Below are positions 7,759 through 14,425 of a stretch of DNA of 17,421 bases, in pieces. The position numbers and the translations under genes were made by a program. Numbering within the stretch: position 1 is the first letter of the stretch; the number at the start of each line of letters is the position of its first letter. A model generated the notes under the pieces. The model searched no databases. It was given only the letters and a program-made list of their open reading frames with translations, and was not told the origin of the DNA. Source of the DNA: DASZYF01 sp035545535 (GTDB lineage: Bacteria; Actinomycetota; Actinomycetes; Mycobacteriales; CAJCIY01). Where the stretch lies: positions 1 to 17,421 of the forward strand of contig DASZYF010000095.1 of the NCBI GenBank assembly GCA_035545535.1, given 5' to 3'.

Positions 7759-8859
7759 ATGGACTTCGCCTTCACCGACGAGCAGGAGGAGCTGCGGCGC
7801 ACCGTCCGCGCCCTGTTCGCCGACACCTCAGGTGAGGCCGAGGTGCGGCGCCTCATGGAGACCGATGCGGGCTTCGACGCCGCCGCGTGGAAGCAGCTCG
7901 CCGAGCTCGGGCTGCTCGGCCTCGCGATCCCCGAGGAGCACGGCGGGGCCGGCTACGGGCTGCTCGAGGTCGGCGTCGTGCTCGAGGAGGCGGGTCGCGC
8001 GCTGCTGTGCGCCCCCTACTTCTCGTCGGTGGTGCTCGCGACGACGACGTTGCTGCTCGCCGGGGACACCGGGCACCTGCCGGCGCTGGCCGACGGGACG
8101 CTCACCGCGACGCTCGCCCTCACCGAGGACCCCGTCCGGTGGGATGCCGAGGGCATCCGGGCCACCGCCACGCCGTCCGGTGACGGCTGGGTCCTCGACG
8201 GCGAGAAGACGTTCGTCCTCGACGGCCACACCGCGGGGCTGCTGATCGTCGCGGCGCGCACCGCGGGCGGGGTCAGTCTCTTCACCACCGCGGGCGACGC
8301 CCCGGGACTCACCCGCACCCGCGTGGACACGCTCGACCCGACCCGTCGCCTGGCGACCGTGCGGCTGTCGTCGGTGCCGGCGACCCTGCTCGGCGTCGAC
8401 GGTGACGGGTGGGCGGTCATCGAGCAGGTCCTCGACGTCGCCGCGACCGCGCTGGCCGCCGAGCAGGTCGGCGGCGCGGCCAAGGTCCTCGAGATGGCCG
8501 TCGACTACGCGAAGGTGCGCGAGCAGTTCGGCCGCCCGATCGGCTCGTTCCAGGCGATCAAGCACATGTGCGCCGACATGCTGCTCGAGGTCGAGTCGGC
8601 CCGCTCCGCCGCCTACTACGCGCTCTGGGCGGCCGCCACCCGCAGCGACGAGCTGCCGGTGGTCGCCAGCATCGCGAAGGCGTACTGCTCCGACGCCTTC
8701 TACCACTGCGCCGCGAAGAACATCCAGGTCCACGGCGGCATCGGCTTCACGTGGGAGCACCCGGCGCACCTCTACCTGAAGCGGGCCAAGGCCGACCAGC
8801 TGCTGTTCGGCGACCCGGCCTGGCACCTCGACCAGCTCGCCGACCGGGCCGGCATCTGA
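7759..8859 (+). CDS. Acyl-CoA dehydrogenase, small Glu-less type (ACAD C)
   Basis: This 366-residue protein has the acyl-CoA dehydrogenase fold: N-terminal helices (MDFAFTDEQEELRRTVRALF), HGGAGYGLLE (61-70), a middle beta domain, and the C-terminal helical domain with the FAD-contacting REQFGRPIGSFQAIKH (254-269) and QVHGGIGFTWEH (323-334). Two things are missing. The middle domain lacks the GxSEPxxGSD flavin signature, and neither the YEGT nor the FERG position carries a candidate catalytic Glu. This matches the non-catalytic partner subunits of actinobacterial alpha2beta2 acyl-CoA dehydrogenases, which help bind FAD while the partner supplies the base. The ATG at 7759 has GGAGG four bases upstream; an in-frame extension 21 codons further up would run through the promoter and is rejected. 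It is divergent from ACAD B and followed by the GntR regulator. Confidence 0.9.
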   Translation: MDFAFTDEQEELRRTVRALFADTSGEAEVRRLMETDAGFDAAAWKQLAELGLLGLAIPEEHGGAGYGLLEVGVVLEEAGRALLCAPYFSSVVLATTTLLLAGDTGHLPALADGTLTATLALTEDPVRWDAEGIRATATPSGDGWVLDGEKTFVLDGHTAGLLIVAARTAGGVSLFTTAGDAPGLTRTRVDTLDPTRRLATVRLSSVPATLLGVDGDGWAVIEQVLDVAATALAAEQVGGAAKVLEMAVDYAKVREQFGRPIGSFQAIKHMCADMLLEVESARSAAYYALWAAATRSDELPVVASIAKAYCSDAFYHCAAKNIQVHGGIGFTWEHPAHLYLKRAKADQLLFGDPAWHLDQLADRAGI

Positions 8860-8870
8860 GCCGCCGCGGC

Positions 8871-8876
8871 TAGCAT
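8871..8876 (+). promoter_or_regulatory. Possible -10 box TAGCAT for the GntR gene
   Basis: TAGCAT fits TAnnnT and lies in the 64 bases between ACAD C and the regulator. It would start transcription near 8883 and give a leader of about 41 bases. No -35 box is visible, and read-through from ACAD C is equally possible. Confidence 0.3.
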
Positions 8877-8923
8877 CACCCGACGGTCGCGCGGCGACGG
8901 CGCGCGAGGATGTGAGGTGGGCG

Positions 8924-9679
8924 GTGCCGAGGTCCGGCCGGCCCGTCCGCGTCCCGAAGACGGCCGAGCTCGTCGCCGCCCAGCTGCGGCGCCGGATCAT
9001 CAAGGGTGAGCTCAGCGAGGGCGAGGCGCTGCCGCCCGAGGCCGTGCTCATGGAGCAGTTCGGCGTGTCCCGCCCGACGCTGCGCGAGGCGTTCCGCGTG
9101 CTCGAGGCGGAGGCGCTGATCACCGTCCGGCGCGGCGTGCACGGTGGCGCACGGGTGCACGCGCCGGACGGCGACGTCGCCGCGCGCTACGCCGGACTCG
9201 TCCTCGAGCACCGCGGCACCACCCTCGAGGACGTGTACCGCGCGAGCGCGATGATCGAGCCTCCGTGCGCCGCGCTGCTCGCCCGCACCCGCACGAAGTC
9301 CGACCTGAAGCGGCTGCGCGAGGTGCTCGCCCGCGCCGACGACCTCGACGCCGATCCCTTCGTCCTGCTGGAGGCGCAGCAGGCGTTCCACCACGCGATG
9401 GTCGAGCTCGCGCGCAACCAGACGATGACGGTCATCACGGGGATGCTGCGCCACATCATCGACCTCGCGAACGAGGACTTCGTCACGTCCGCATCGCCGA
9501 AGCTGCCGCAGCGGCGCGCGGCCGCGAAGAGCCAGCAGACGCACGCGCAGCTCATCGACCTGATCGAGGCGGGCGACGCAGAGGGCGCCGCCGACCTGTG
9601 GCGCCGGCACCTCGAGGCCCAGGGAGATCACTTCCGCGGCGGCCCCGGCGCGAAGACGGTCCTCGACCTGCTGGGCTGA
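8924..9679 (+). CDS. GntR-family transcriptional regulator, FadR/FCD subfamily
   Basis: This is a ligand-responsive DNA-binding protein of 251 residues. The winged helix-turn-helix spans about 10-80 (VPKTAELVAAQLRRRI, then LMEQFGVSRPTLREAFRVLE, then a wing around RRGVHGGARV). An all-helical FCD effector domain spans about 105-235. FCD domains usually hold a metal with three His; candidates are His156 or His157, His207 and His229. I prefer the GTG at 8924 (MPRSGRPVRVPKTAEL), preceded by GAGG six bases away. The GTG at 8912 would add only four residues and has its purine run almost touching it. The position among acyl-CoA genes suggests control of the local pathway by an acyl-CoA or free acid. 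It may bind the GAATC dyads, but those differ from the TGGTnnnnACCA-like sites known for many FCD regulators. Its stop is eight bases from the convergent ACAD D. Confidence 0.9.
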   Translation: MPRSGRPVRVPKTAELVAAQLRRRIIKGELSEGEALPPEAVLMEQFGVSRPTLREAFRVLEAEALITVRRGVHGGARVHAPDGDVAARYAGLVLEHRGTTLEDVYRASAMIEPPCAALLARTRTKSDLKRLREVLARADDLDADPFVLLEAQQAFHHAMVELARNQTMTVITGMLRHIIDLANEDFVTSASPKLPQRRAAAKSQQTHAQLIDLIEAGDAEGAADLWRRHLEAQGDHFRGGPGAKTVLDLLG

Positions 9680-9687
9680 GCCCGGCG

Positions 9688-10620
9688 TCAGAGCGCCGGT
9701 CCGGCGACGCGCACCGGCGCCGCCCCGGCGAGCAGCGCGCCCCCCTGCTCACGCGCGATCACGCGCGCGGAGCCGAGCAGGGCGTCGAGCGCGTACCCGC
9801 GCTTCACGAAGCGGTGCAGGTCGTGCTCCCAGGAGACCCCCATCGCCCCGCAGACCTGCAGCGCGTGGCGCGCGACATCGGCGTGCGCCCACCCCGCGAC
9901 GGCCTTCGCGGTGGCGGCGGCGCCGGCGCCTCCGTCGAGCCACGCGTCGGCGACGAGCGCCTCGGCACCCGCGATCGCCGCGTACGCCTCGGCGAGGCGG
10001 TGCCGCACCGACTGGTAGGAGCCGATGGGCCGGCCGAACTGCTCCCGCGAGGTGACGTGAGCGGTCGCGAGGGCGAGCGTCGCCCGGCTCACACCGACGA
10101 GCTCCGAGGCGAGGGCGCGAAGCGCGCCCGGCACCACAGCCGCCCACTCACCCGCGACCTTCGCCGTGACCGCCGCGGAACCGTCGAGCGCGATCCACCC
10201 GGCATCCGGATCGATGCCGCGCACCGGCTCGCGGGCGACCGACGCGCCGTCGACGAGGACCACGCCGTCGGGCGTCGGCACGGCAAGAGGTCCGGTGCTG
10301 CTGCGCAACGCGATGCCGCGCACGTCCACCCGATCGCCCGCGAGCGCGCTCGACGGCCGCGCGCCCGCCGTCGGGTTCGGCCACGCGATCGTCACATCAG
10401 CGGCGAGCGCGAGCCCCGAACGCACGGTGCGCTCGAGCGCGGCCGTCGCGGCCCGTGCTTCCCCGTGCACCTCGAACAGCAGCCGCGTCGCCGCGGCCTC
10501 ATCGTCGGCCTCGACGTCGTCCCATCCGAGCTCAGCCAGCGCCGCGGCGACATCGGGAGGATCCGTCGCGAAGACCTCGCGCAGCGATGTGCGGAGCAGA
10601 GCGGCGGTCTCGGCATCCAT
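9688..10620 (-). CDS. Acyl-CoA dehydrogenase, short Glu-less type (ACAD D)
   Basis: This 310-residue protein is recognisable as an acyl-CoA dehydrogenase only in its C-terminal half: SREQFGRPIGSYQSVRHRLAEAY begins at 191 and VCGAMGVSWEHDLHRFVKR at 256. The N-terminal and middle domains are shortened by about 50-70 residues compared with full-length family members and lack the GxSEPxxGSD motif. No glutamate occupies either known base position. It is therefore probably the non-catalytic subunit of a heteromeric enzyme with ACAD E, whose stop lies two bases upstream. I chose the ATG at 10620, with GGAG eight bases before it. A GTG at 10626 overlapping the ACAD E stop is an alternative that adds two residues. 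A free-standing dehydrogenase activity is unlikely. Confidence 0.87.
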   Translation of the reverse strand: MDAETAALLRTSLREVFATDPPDVAAALAELGWDDVEADDEAAATRLLFEVHGEARAATAALERTVRSGLALAADVTIAWPNPTAGARPSSALAGDRVDVRGIALRSSTGPLAVPTPDGVVLVDGASVAREPVRGIDPDAGWIALDGSAAVTAKVAGEWAAVVPGALRALASELVGVSRATLALATAHVTSREQFGRPIGSYQSVRHRLAEAYAAIAGAEALVADAWLDGGAGAAATAKAVAGWAHADVARHALQVCGAMGVSWEHDLHRFVKRGYALDALLGSARVIAREQGGALLAGAAPVRVAGPAL

Positions 10621-10622
10621 CG

Positions 10623-11789
10623 TCACGACTCCGCCGGGAGGTGGAGCACGCGGTCCGCGAGGATCCCCCGCTGCACCTCTCCGCTGCCGCCGTAGATGCT
10701 CGACGCACGGGTGAACCACCACTCCGCGCGGAGCACGTCGTGGTGCTCGGACGCGCCGAGCTCGAACGCCGGGAAGCGGAGCTGGCGGACCACGTCGAGG
10801 GTCAGCTGCTCGGCGGCGGCGAGCAGGACCTTGTCGGCTGATGCGTCGGGTCCGACGGTCTCCCCGGCGGCGAGCCGGCGCACGGTCGTCAGGGACCGCG
10901 CGCGCAGCGCCGACACCGCGTGGTAGGCGCGCCCGATCGCATCGGCGGCCGCCGTGTCCGACGGATCGGCGGACCCGCCGAGCGCCCGCAGCTGCGCGAA
11001 CAGCCAGGCCTGCCGCATCCACGCGTACATCCCGCGCTCGTACTGCAGCAGGTGCATGGCGACGCCCCACCCACCGTCGTGCGGTCCGATGCGCATCGAC
11101 GCGGGCACGCGCACATCGTCGAAGAACGACTCCGACATCTCCCACGTCCCGCTGGCGAACACGAGCGGTCGCGTCGTCACGCCGGGAGCGTGCGCATCGA
11201 TCATCAGCGCCGTGATGCCGCGATGGCGGCTCTCGGGGGTGCCGGTCCGGACGAGGGTGAAGAACCAGTCGGCCGCGAAGCCGCTGCTCGTCCAGAGCTT
11301 GTGGCCGTTGACGACGTAGTCCGCCTCCGGACCGTCGCCGTCCCGCGCCGCCCGGGTGCGCAGCGCCGCGAGGTCGCTGCCCGCGCCGGGCTCGGAGAAC
11401 CCCTGCGCCCACATGGCGTCACCGCGCAGGACGGCGGGCAGCAGCTCGTGCGCGATGTCGGGTGCGAAGTGCAGCGTGGGGTCGCCCATCACCTCGAGGA
11501 AGTAGTCGGTCTCGGCCAGCGGGATGCCGGCGATGGCGAGCTCGTCGTAGAGCACCGCACGGTGCAGCACGCCGCCGCCGTAGCCGCCGACGCTCGTCGG
11601 CCACCCGTACCGCTTCCACCCGGCGTCCCACAGGACGCGGGTCAGGCGCTGGTGCTGCGCGAGCAGCGCGACCCGGTCGAACGGGTGCGCGGTGAACGGT
11701 TCGAGGACGTCGGCGCTCCCGCGCAGCCAGGACCGCACGCCGTCGCGGTACGCGTCCAGCTCGAGCACCTCGCCCGCCGTCACGGTCAC
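10623..11789 (-). CDS. Acyl-CoA dehydrogenase, large catalytic type (ACAD E)
   Basis: This 388-residue acyl-CoA dehydrogenase contains WAQGFSEPGAGSDLAALRTRA (from 127), KLWTSSGFAADW (164-175) and C-terminal SSIYGGSGEVQRGILADRV (363-381). Gly replaces Glu in the YEGT motif. The candidate base is Glu251 in QYERG, matching Glu248 of ACAD A and Glu243 of ACAD B. I chose the GTG at 11789 (MTVTAGEVLELDAYRDG), preceded by GAGGTG about eight bases away; the frame runs 15 codons further up through the promoter and operator. It forms a two-gene operon with ACAD D, two bases apart. This catalytic plus Glu-less pair has the architecture of FadE26-FadE27 (ChsE4-ChsE5) and FadE28-FadE29 (ChsE1-ChsE2) in mycobacterial steroid side-chain oxidation. 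The true substrate here is unknown. Confidence 0.91.
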   Translation of the reverse strand: MTVTAGEVLELDAYRDGVRSWLRGSADVLEPFTAHPFDRVALLAQHQRLTRVLWDAGWKRYGWPTSVGGYGGGVLHRAVLYDELAIAGIPLAETDYFLEVMGDPTLHFAPDIAHELLPAVLRGDAMWAQGFSEPGAGSDLAALRTRAARDGDGPEADYVVNGHKLWTSSGFAADWFFTLVRTGTPESRHRGITALMIDAHAPGVTTRPLVFASGTWEMSESFFDDVRVPASMRIGPHDGGWGVAMHLLQYERGMYAWMRQAWLFAQLRALGGSADPSDTAAADAIGRAYHAVSALRARSLTTVRRLAAGETVGPDASADKVLLAAAEQLTLDVVRQLRFPAFELGASEHHDVLRAEWWFTRASSIYGGSGEVQRGILADRVLHLPAES

Positions 11790-11809
11790 GCCGTCAGCAC
11801 CTCGTCGTG

Positions 11810-11827
11810 GAATCGTCTTACTCTTTC
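11810..11827. promoter_or_regulatory. Candidate operator between ACAD E and SDR (GAATC dyad, site 3)
   Basis: GAATCGTCTTACTCTTTC shares its first nine bases, GAATCGTCT, with the minus-strand reading of the site at 7701-7718. Its right arm is degenerate, with two mismatches to GATTC. It lies in the 60-base divergent region and overlaps the plus-strand -10 box. Confidence 0.5.
11819..11824 (+). promoter_or_regulatory. Candidate -10 box TACTCT for the SDR operon
   Basis: TACTCT fits TAnnnT and would start transcription near 11831. This leaves a leader of about 19 bases that contains TAGGGGG (11839-11845) before the GTG at 11850. No -35 box is evident. Confidence 0.45.
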
Positions 11828-11849
11828 GGTGCACACCCTAGGGGGTCAC

Positions 11850-12671
11850 GTGGGATCGCTCGACGGACGCGTCGCGCTCGTCACCGGCGCCAGCCGGGGA
11901 CTCGGCGCGGCCATCGCCCGCCGCTTCGCGCTGGAGGGCGCCGCGGTGGCCGCGCTGGCCCGCACCCTCGACCCCGACCCGCGCTACGAGGGCAGCCTGC
12001 GCGAGACGGTGGCGTCGATCGAGTCCGCGGGCGGTCGGGCCGTGGCCGTGCAAGCGGACCTCGCGAGGAGCGACGACCGCATCCGCGCCGTGGCCGAGGC
12101 CGAGCACCGGCTCGGTCCGGTCGACGTGCTCGTGAACAACGCGGCCGTCACCTACCTCGCCCCCGTCGAGAGCTTCAGCGAGAAGCGGTTCCGCCTGATG
12201 GTCGAGGTGCAGGTGTGGGCGCCGTTCCACCTGACCCAGCTCGTGCTGCCCGGGATGTACGAGCGCGGCCGCGGCTGGATCCTCAACATCTCCTCGCGGG
12301 CCTCCGAGCACGCGGTGGGCCCGCCGTTCGACGACGTGCAGAAGCTCGGGTTCTCCGCCTACGGCATGGGCAAGGCGGCCCTCGAGCGGTTCACGACGGC
12401 GCTCGCGGCCGAGGGTCACGACAAGGGGGTCCGGGCCAGCTCGCTCGCTCCGTGGGACAACGTCGCCACCCCCGGGGCCGGCGCGCACGCCCTGGTCGAG
12501 GGGTTCCCGCTGGAGGACGAGTCGGTGATGGCCGAGGCCGCGCTCGCCCTCGTGGAGGGCGACCTGACCGGTCGCATCGCGATCTCGCAGCACCTGCTGG
12601 CCGAGCTCGGCCGGCACCCCCGAACGCCGGTGTCCGACTCGCCCGTGTTTGACGGTTCCGGCAATCTCTAG
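11850..12671 (+). CDS. Short-chain dehydrogenase/reductase (SDR)
   Basis: This 273-residue Rossmann-fold oxidoreductase interconverts a hydroxyl and a keto group with NAD(P)H. It shows the cofactor motif TGASRGLG (12-19), the NNAA motif (96-99), catalytic Ser at 148 or 149 (NISSRAS) and the YxxxK pair Tyr171/Lys175 (YGMGK). The spacing between Ser and Tyr is about 10 residues longer than in classical SDRs because of an inserted loop (EHAVGPPFDDVQKLGF), which probably lines the substrate pocket. The GTG at 11850 has TAGGGGG four bases upstream; another in-frame GTG at 11829 would lie before the predicted transcription start. It is the first gene of the plus-strand run and diverges from ACAD E-D. 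A beta-hydroxyacyl-CoA or ring hydroxyl is a plausible substrate, by context only. Confidence 0.9.
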   Translation: MGSLDGRVALVTGASRGLGAAIARRFALEGAAVAALARTLDPDPRYEGSLRETVASIESAGGRAVAVQADLARSDDRIRAVAEAEHRLGPVDVLVNNAAVTYLAPVESFSEKRFRLMVEVQVWAPFHLTQLVLPGMYERGRGWILNISSRASEHAVGPPFDDVQKLGFSAYGMGKAALERFTTALAAEGHDKGVRASSLAPWDNVATPGAGAHALVEGFPLEDESVMAEAALALVEGDLTGRIAISQHLLAELGRHPRTPVSDSPVFDGSGNL

Positions 12672-12692
12672 TCAGGATTAGGTCCCGACCAC

Positions 12693-12699
12693 GAGGAGG
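12693..12699 (+). promoter_or_regulatory. Ribosome binding site of the ferredoxin gene
   Basis: GAGGAGG lies seven bases before the GTG at 12707. It is the strongest Shine-Dalgarno sequence in the window and fixes the ferredoxin start. Confidence 0.8.
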
Positions 12700-12706
12700 C
12701 CGGCCC

Positions 12707-12916
12707 GTGCGCATCGCCGTCGATGCCGATGTCTGTCAGGGACACACGCTCTGCTCGATGAACGCGCCCGCCCTCTTCGACATCTCCGAGGACGGCAGCC
12801 GCGCGGTCGCGCTGCTGCCTCCGGACGCCGACGTCCCGCCTGAGCTCGAAGCGTCGGCTCGGCTCGCCGCGGGCGGCTGCCCCGAGCGGGCGATCCGGCT
12901 GACGGAGCCGGCATGA
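12707..12916 (+). CDS. Small His-variant ferredoxin
   Basis: This 69-residue ferredoxin has a C-x2-H-x2-C cluster motif (Cys10, His13, Cys16) and a distal Cys58 followed by Pro (GGCPERAI). Four-cysteine ferredoxins have Cys where His13 lies. The His form is common in actinobacteria next to cytochrome P450 genes and binds a 3Fe-4S or a His-ligated 4Fe-4S cluster. It transfers single electrons from a reductase to an oxygenase. No P450, Rieske oxygenase or ferredoxin reductase is visible in the window, so its partner lies elsewhere. The GTG has a strong ribosome binding site. Its stop overlaps the start of the next gene by four bases (ATGA), so it is translated together with a secreted protein, an unusual neighbour for a ferredoxin. 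Confidence 0.9.
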   Translation: MRIAVDADVCQGHTLCSMNAPALFDISEDGSRAVALLPPDADVPPELEASARLAAGGCPERAIRLTEPA

Positions 12917-14382
12917 GGCCGGTCGCCCTCCGCCGGGTCGCGCCCGTCGCGCTGCTGGGGCTGGCGGGCGCCGCGCTGATCACCGCCGGCCTCGCCGTCG
13001 CCGGGCCGGCCCGCGCGCACGCCGACTCCTCCTACACGGCGAGCGGTCAGGCCGACGGCTTCTTCCTGACCATCAAGAACTCGGCGATCCCGCTGGTGTC
13101 GGCGGTGGAGGGTGGCGGCCCGACGGCGCAGGCGACGCTCGACTCGCTGGACCAGAGCAACGCGTTCGCCGCGTTCCCCTACCCCGGCGACGAGGAGACC
13201 GGCGTGCCCGGACTCCTCGGCAGCATCCTCGGGCTGCCGGTGCCGGGCTACCCCGCCTACGTGAGCACGGCCTACGGCCAGCCCGCCGCGAACAAGGACC
13301 TCACCGGGATCAACCTGCAGGCGTCGTCCAGCCACATCGAGTCACGGGCGACCGCCACCGCCGGCGGCTCGGGGGTGACGAAGGCCGCCTCGTCGGTCAC
13401 CAGCGCCCTCGCGAGCGACGGCAGCGTGAGCACCACGGCGGCCGCCGACGTCAAGGCCTTCGACCTCGGCGGCGTGCTCACGATCTCCGGCATGCACTCC
13501 ACGGCGACCGCGACCCGCGACGCGACCGGCAAGCTCACGACCGACAGCCACCTGTCGTTCGGGCAGATCTCGGTCCCCGGGCTCGCGCTCGCCCTGCCGT
13601 CGTCACTGAACCTGTGCCCCATCAACCAGCTGCCGGTCGCGGGCATCCCGCCGATCCCCTGCCCGAGCGCCGTCACCGACGTCGCGCTCCCGCCGGGGCT
13701 TGCCGGGACCACGCTCACGGCGCCCGACATCGGGTTCGAGGACGGCACGTTCACCCTGTCGCTGCCGCAGCTCGGCAACCAGAAGGTCGCGCTCCCGGCC
13801 GACACCGTGCTCGCGGCGTTCAAGTCCGCCGGCGTCGACATCACCTACCAGAAGCCGCAGACCCTGAAGAACGGCGTCATCGCCGCCGCCCTCGTCATCC
13901 ACCAGTCCCTGCCGGGCAGCCCGGTCCCCGTGCCGAACAACCCGGTGCTCGGCACGCCGGGCCCCACCGACATCACCTACACGTTCGGCCAGTCCAGCGC
14001 GACCGTCGACCTGACCGCCTTCGACAGCGGCGTCGACGGCGGGGGCGCGAGCATCCCGACGGGCGGCTTCCCCACCTCGGGCGCGGGTGGCGGGACCACG
14101 ACCCCGACGGGCACGGCGGTCACGCCGGGCGGCGGCACCGACCTCGGCGCGGGCTCGCTGCCGGGTGACCTCGGCACCGGCACCGTCACGCCGGGTGGGG
14201 ACGTGCCGCCCGCGGTCGCGGGCCAGCCCGCGGCCGGAGGGACGGCGCTCACCGCGTCGCGCGCTCCGCGCACGCTCGACTCCTCGAACATCTACCTCGT
14301 CCTCGTCGGCGCCGCGCTCCTCGCGCTCGGCGGGACCCAACTCATCCGGATCGTGGGGGTGCGCAAGCTGTGGGCTTCGTAG
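12913..14382 (+). CDS. Secreted, C-terminally membrane-anchored protein of unknown function
   Basis: I do not recognise this 489-residue protein. It begins with a signal peptide (Arg-rich start, hydrophobic core 9-31, likely cleavage after AHA at 37). An extracellular part of mostly small and polar residues with beta-rich texture follows (about 38-370), including a Thr/Ser/Ala-rich stretch with repeated TATA-type runs (145-215). The only two cysteines, Cys235 and Cys250, sit 15 apart around PINQLPVAGIPPIP and probably form a disulfide. Residues about 374-455 are a Gly/Pro/Thr linker, then a single helix (about 459-481) ends in a short basic tail. The whole resembles a cell-envelope protein held by a C-terminal anchor on a flexible stalk. 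It overlaps the ferredoxin by ATGA and precedes membrane and transporter genes, so a role in substrate capture or passage is possible. Confidence 0.8.
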   Translation: MRPVALRRVAPVALLGLAGAALITAGLAVAGPARAHADSSYTASGQADGFFLTIKNSAIPLVSAVEGGGPTAQATLDSLDQSNAFAAFPYPGDEETGVPGLLGSILGLPVPGYPAYVSTAYGQPAANKDLTGINLQASSSHIESRATATAGGSGVTKAASSVTSALASDGSVSTTAAADVKAFDLGGVLTISGMHSTATATRDATGKLTTDSHLSFGQISVPGLALALPSSLNLCPINQLPVAGIPPIPCPSAVTDVALPPGLAGTTLTAPDIGFEDGTFTLSLPQLGNQKVALPADTVLAAFKSAGVDITYQKPQTLKNGVIAAALVIHQSLPGSPVPVPNNPVLGTPGPTDITYTFGQSSATVDLTAFDSGVDGGGASIPTGGFPTSGAGGGTTTPTGTAVTPGGGTDLGAGSLPGDLGTGTVTPGGDVPPAVAGQPAAGGTALTASRAPRTLDSSNIYLVLVGAALLALGGTQLIRIVGVRKLWAS

Positions 14383-14411
14383 TCGCGGAGCGGCTCAAGG
14401 CAACCAACGTC

Positions 14412-14419
14412 GAGGGGAG
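14412..14419 (+). promoter_or_regulatory. Ribosome binding site of the first two-helix membrane protein
   Basis: GAGGGGAG lies six bases before the ATG at 14426 and fixes that start. The same frame is open for 113 codons further upstream, but that stretch is a shadow of the secreted-protein gene. Confidence 0.7.
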
Positions 14420-14425
14420 CGAGCA

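Noticed and set aside
7828..9123. 431-codon minus-strand open frame opposite ACAD C and the GntR gene
   Set aside because: Arg/Gly/Glu-rich shadow with no recognisable fold; it covers the start of a convincing regulator.
10920..11849. N-terminal extension of the SDR frame back to 10920
   Set aside because: It is antisense to ACAD E and runs through the promoter. The SDR fold begins right after the GTG at 11850.
12663..12679. AATC...GATT arms before the ferredoxin as a fourth copy of the dyad
   Set aside because: The arm spacing is one base longer and the outer G and C are missing. It could be chance at the SDR stop codon.
14080..14240. Possible tandem repeat in the Gly/Pro/Thr-rich end of the secreted protein
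   Set aside because: TPGG and TPTG units recur irregularly; this is a low-complexity stalk with no fixed repeat unit.
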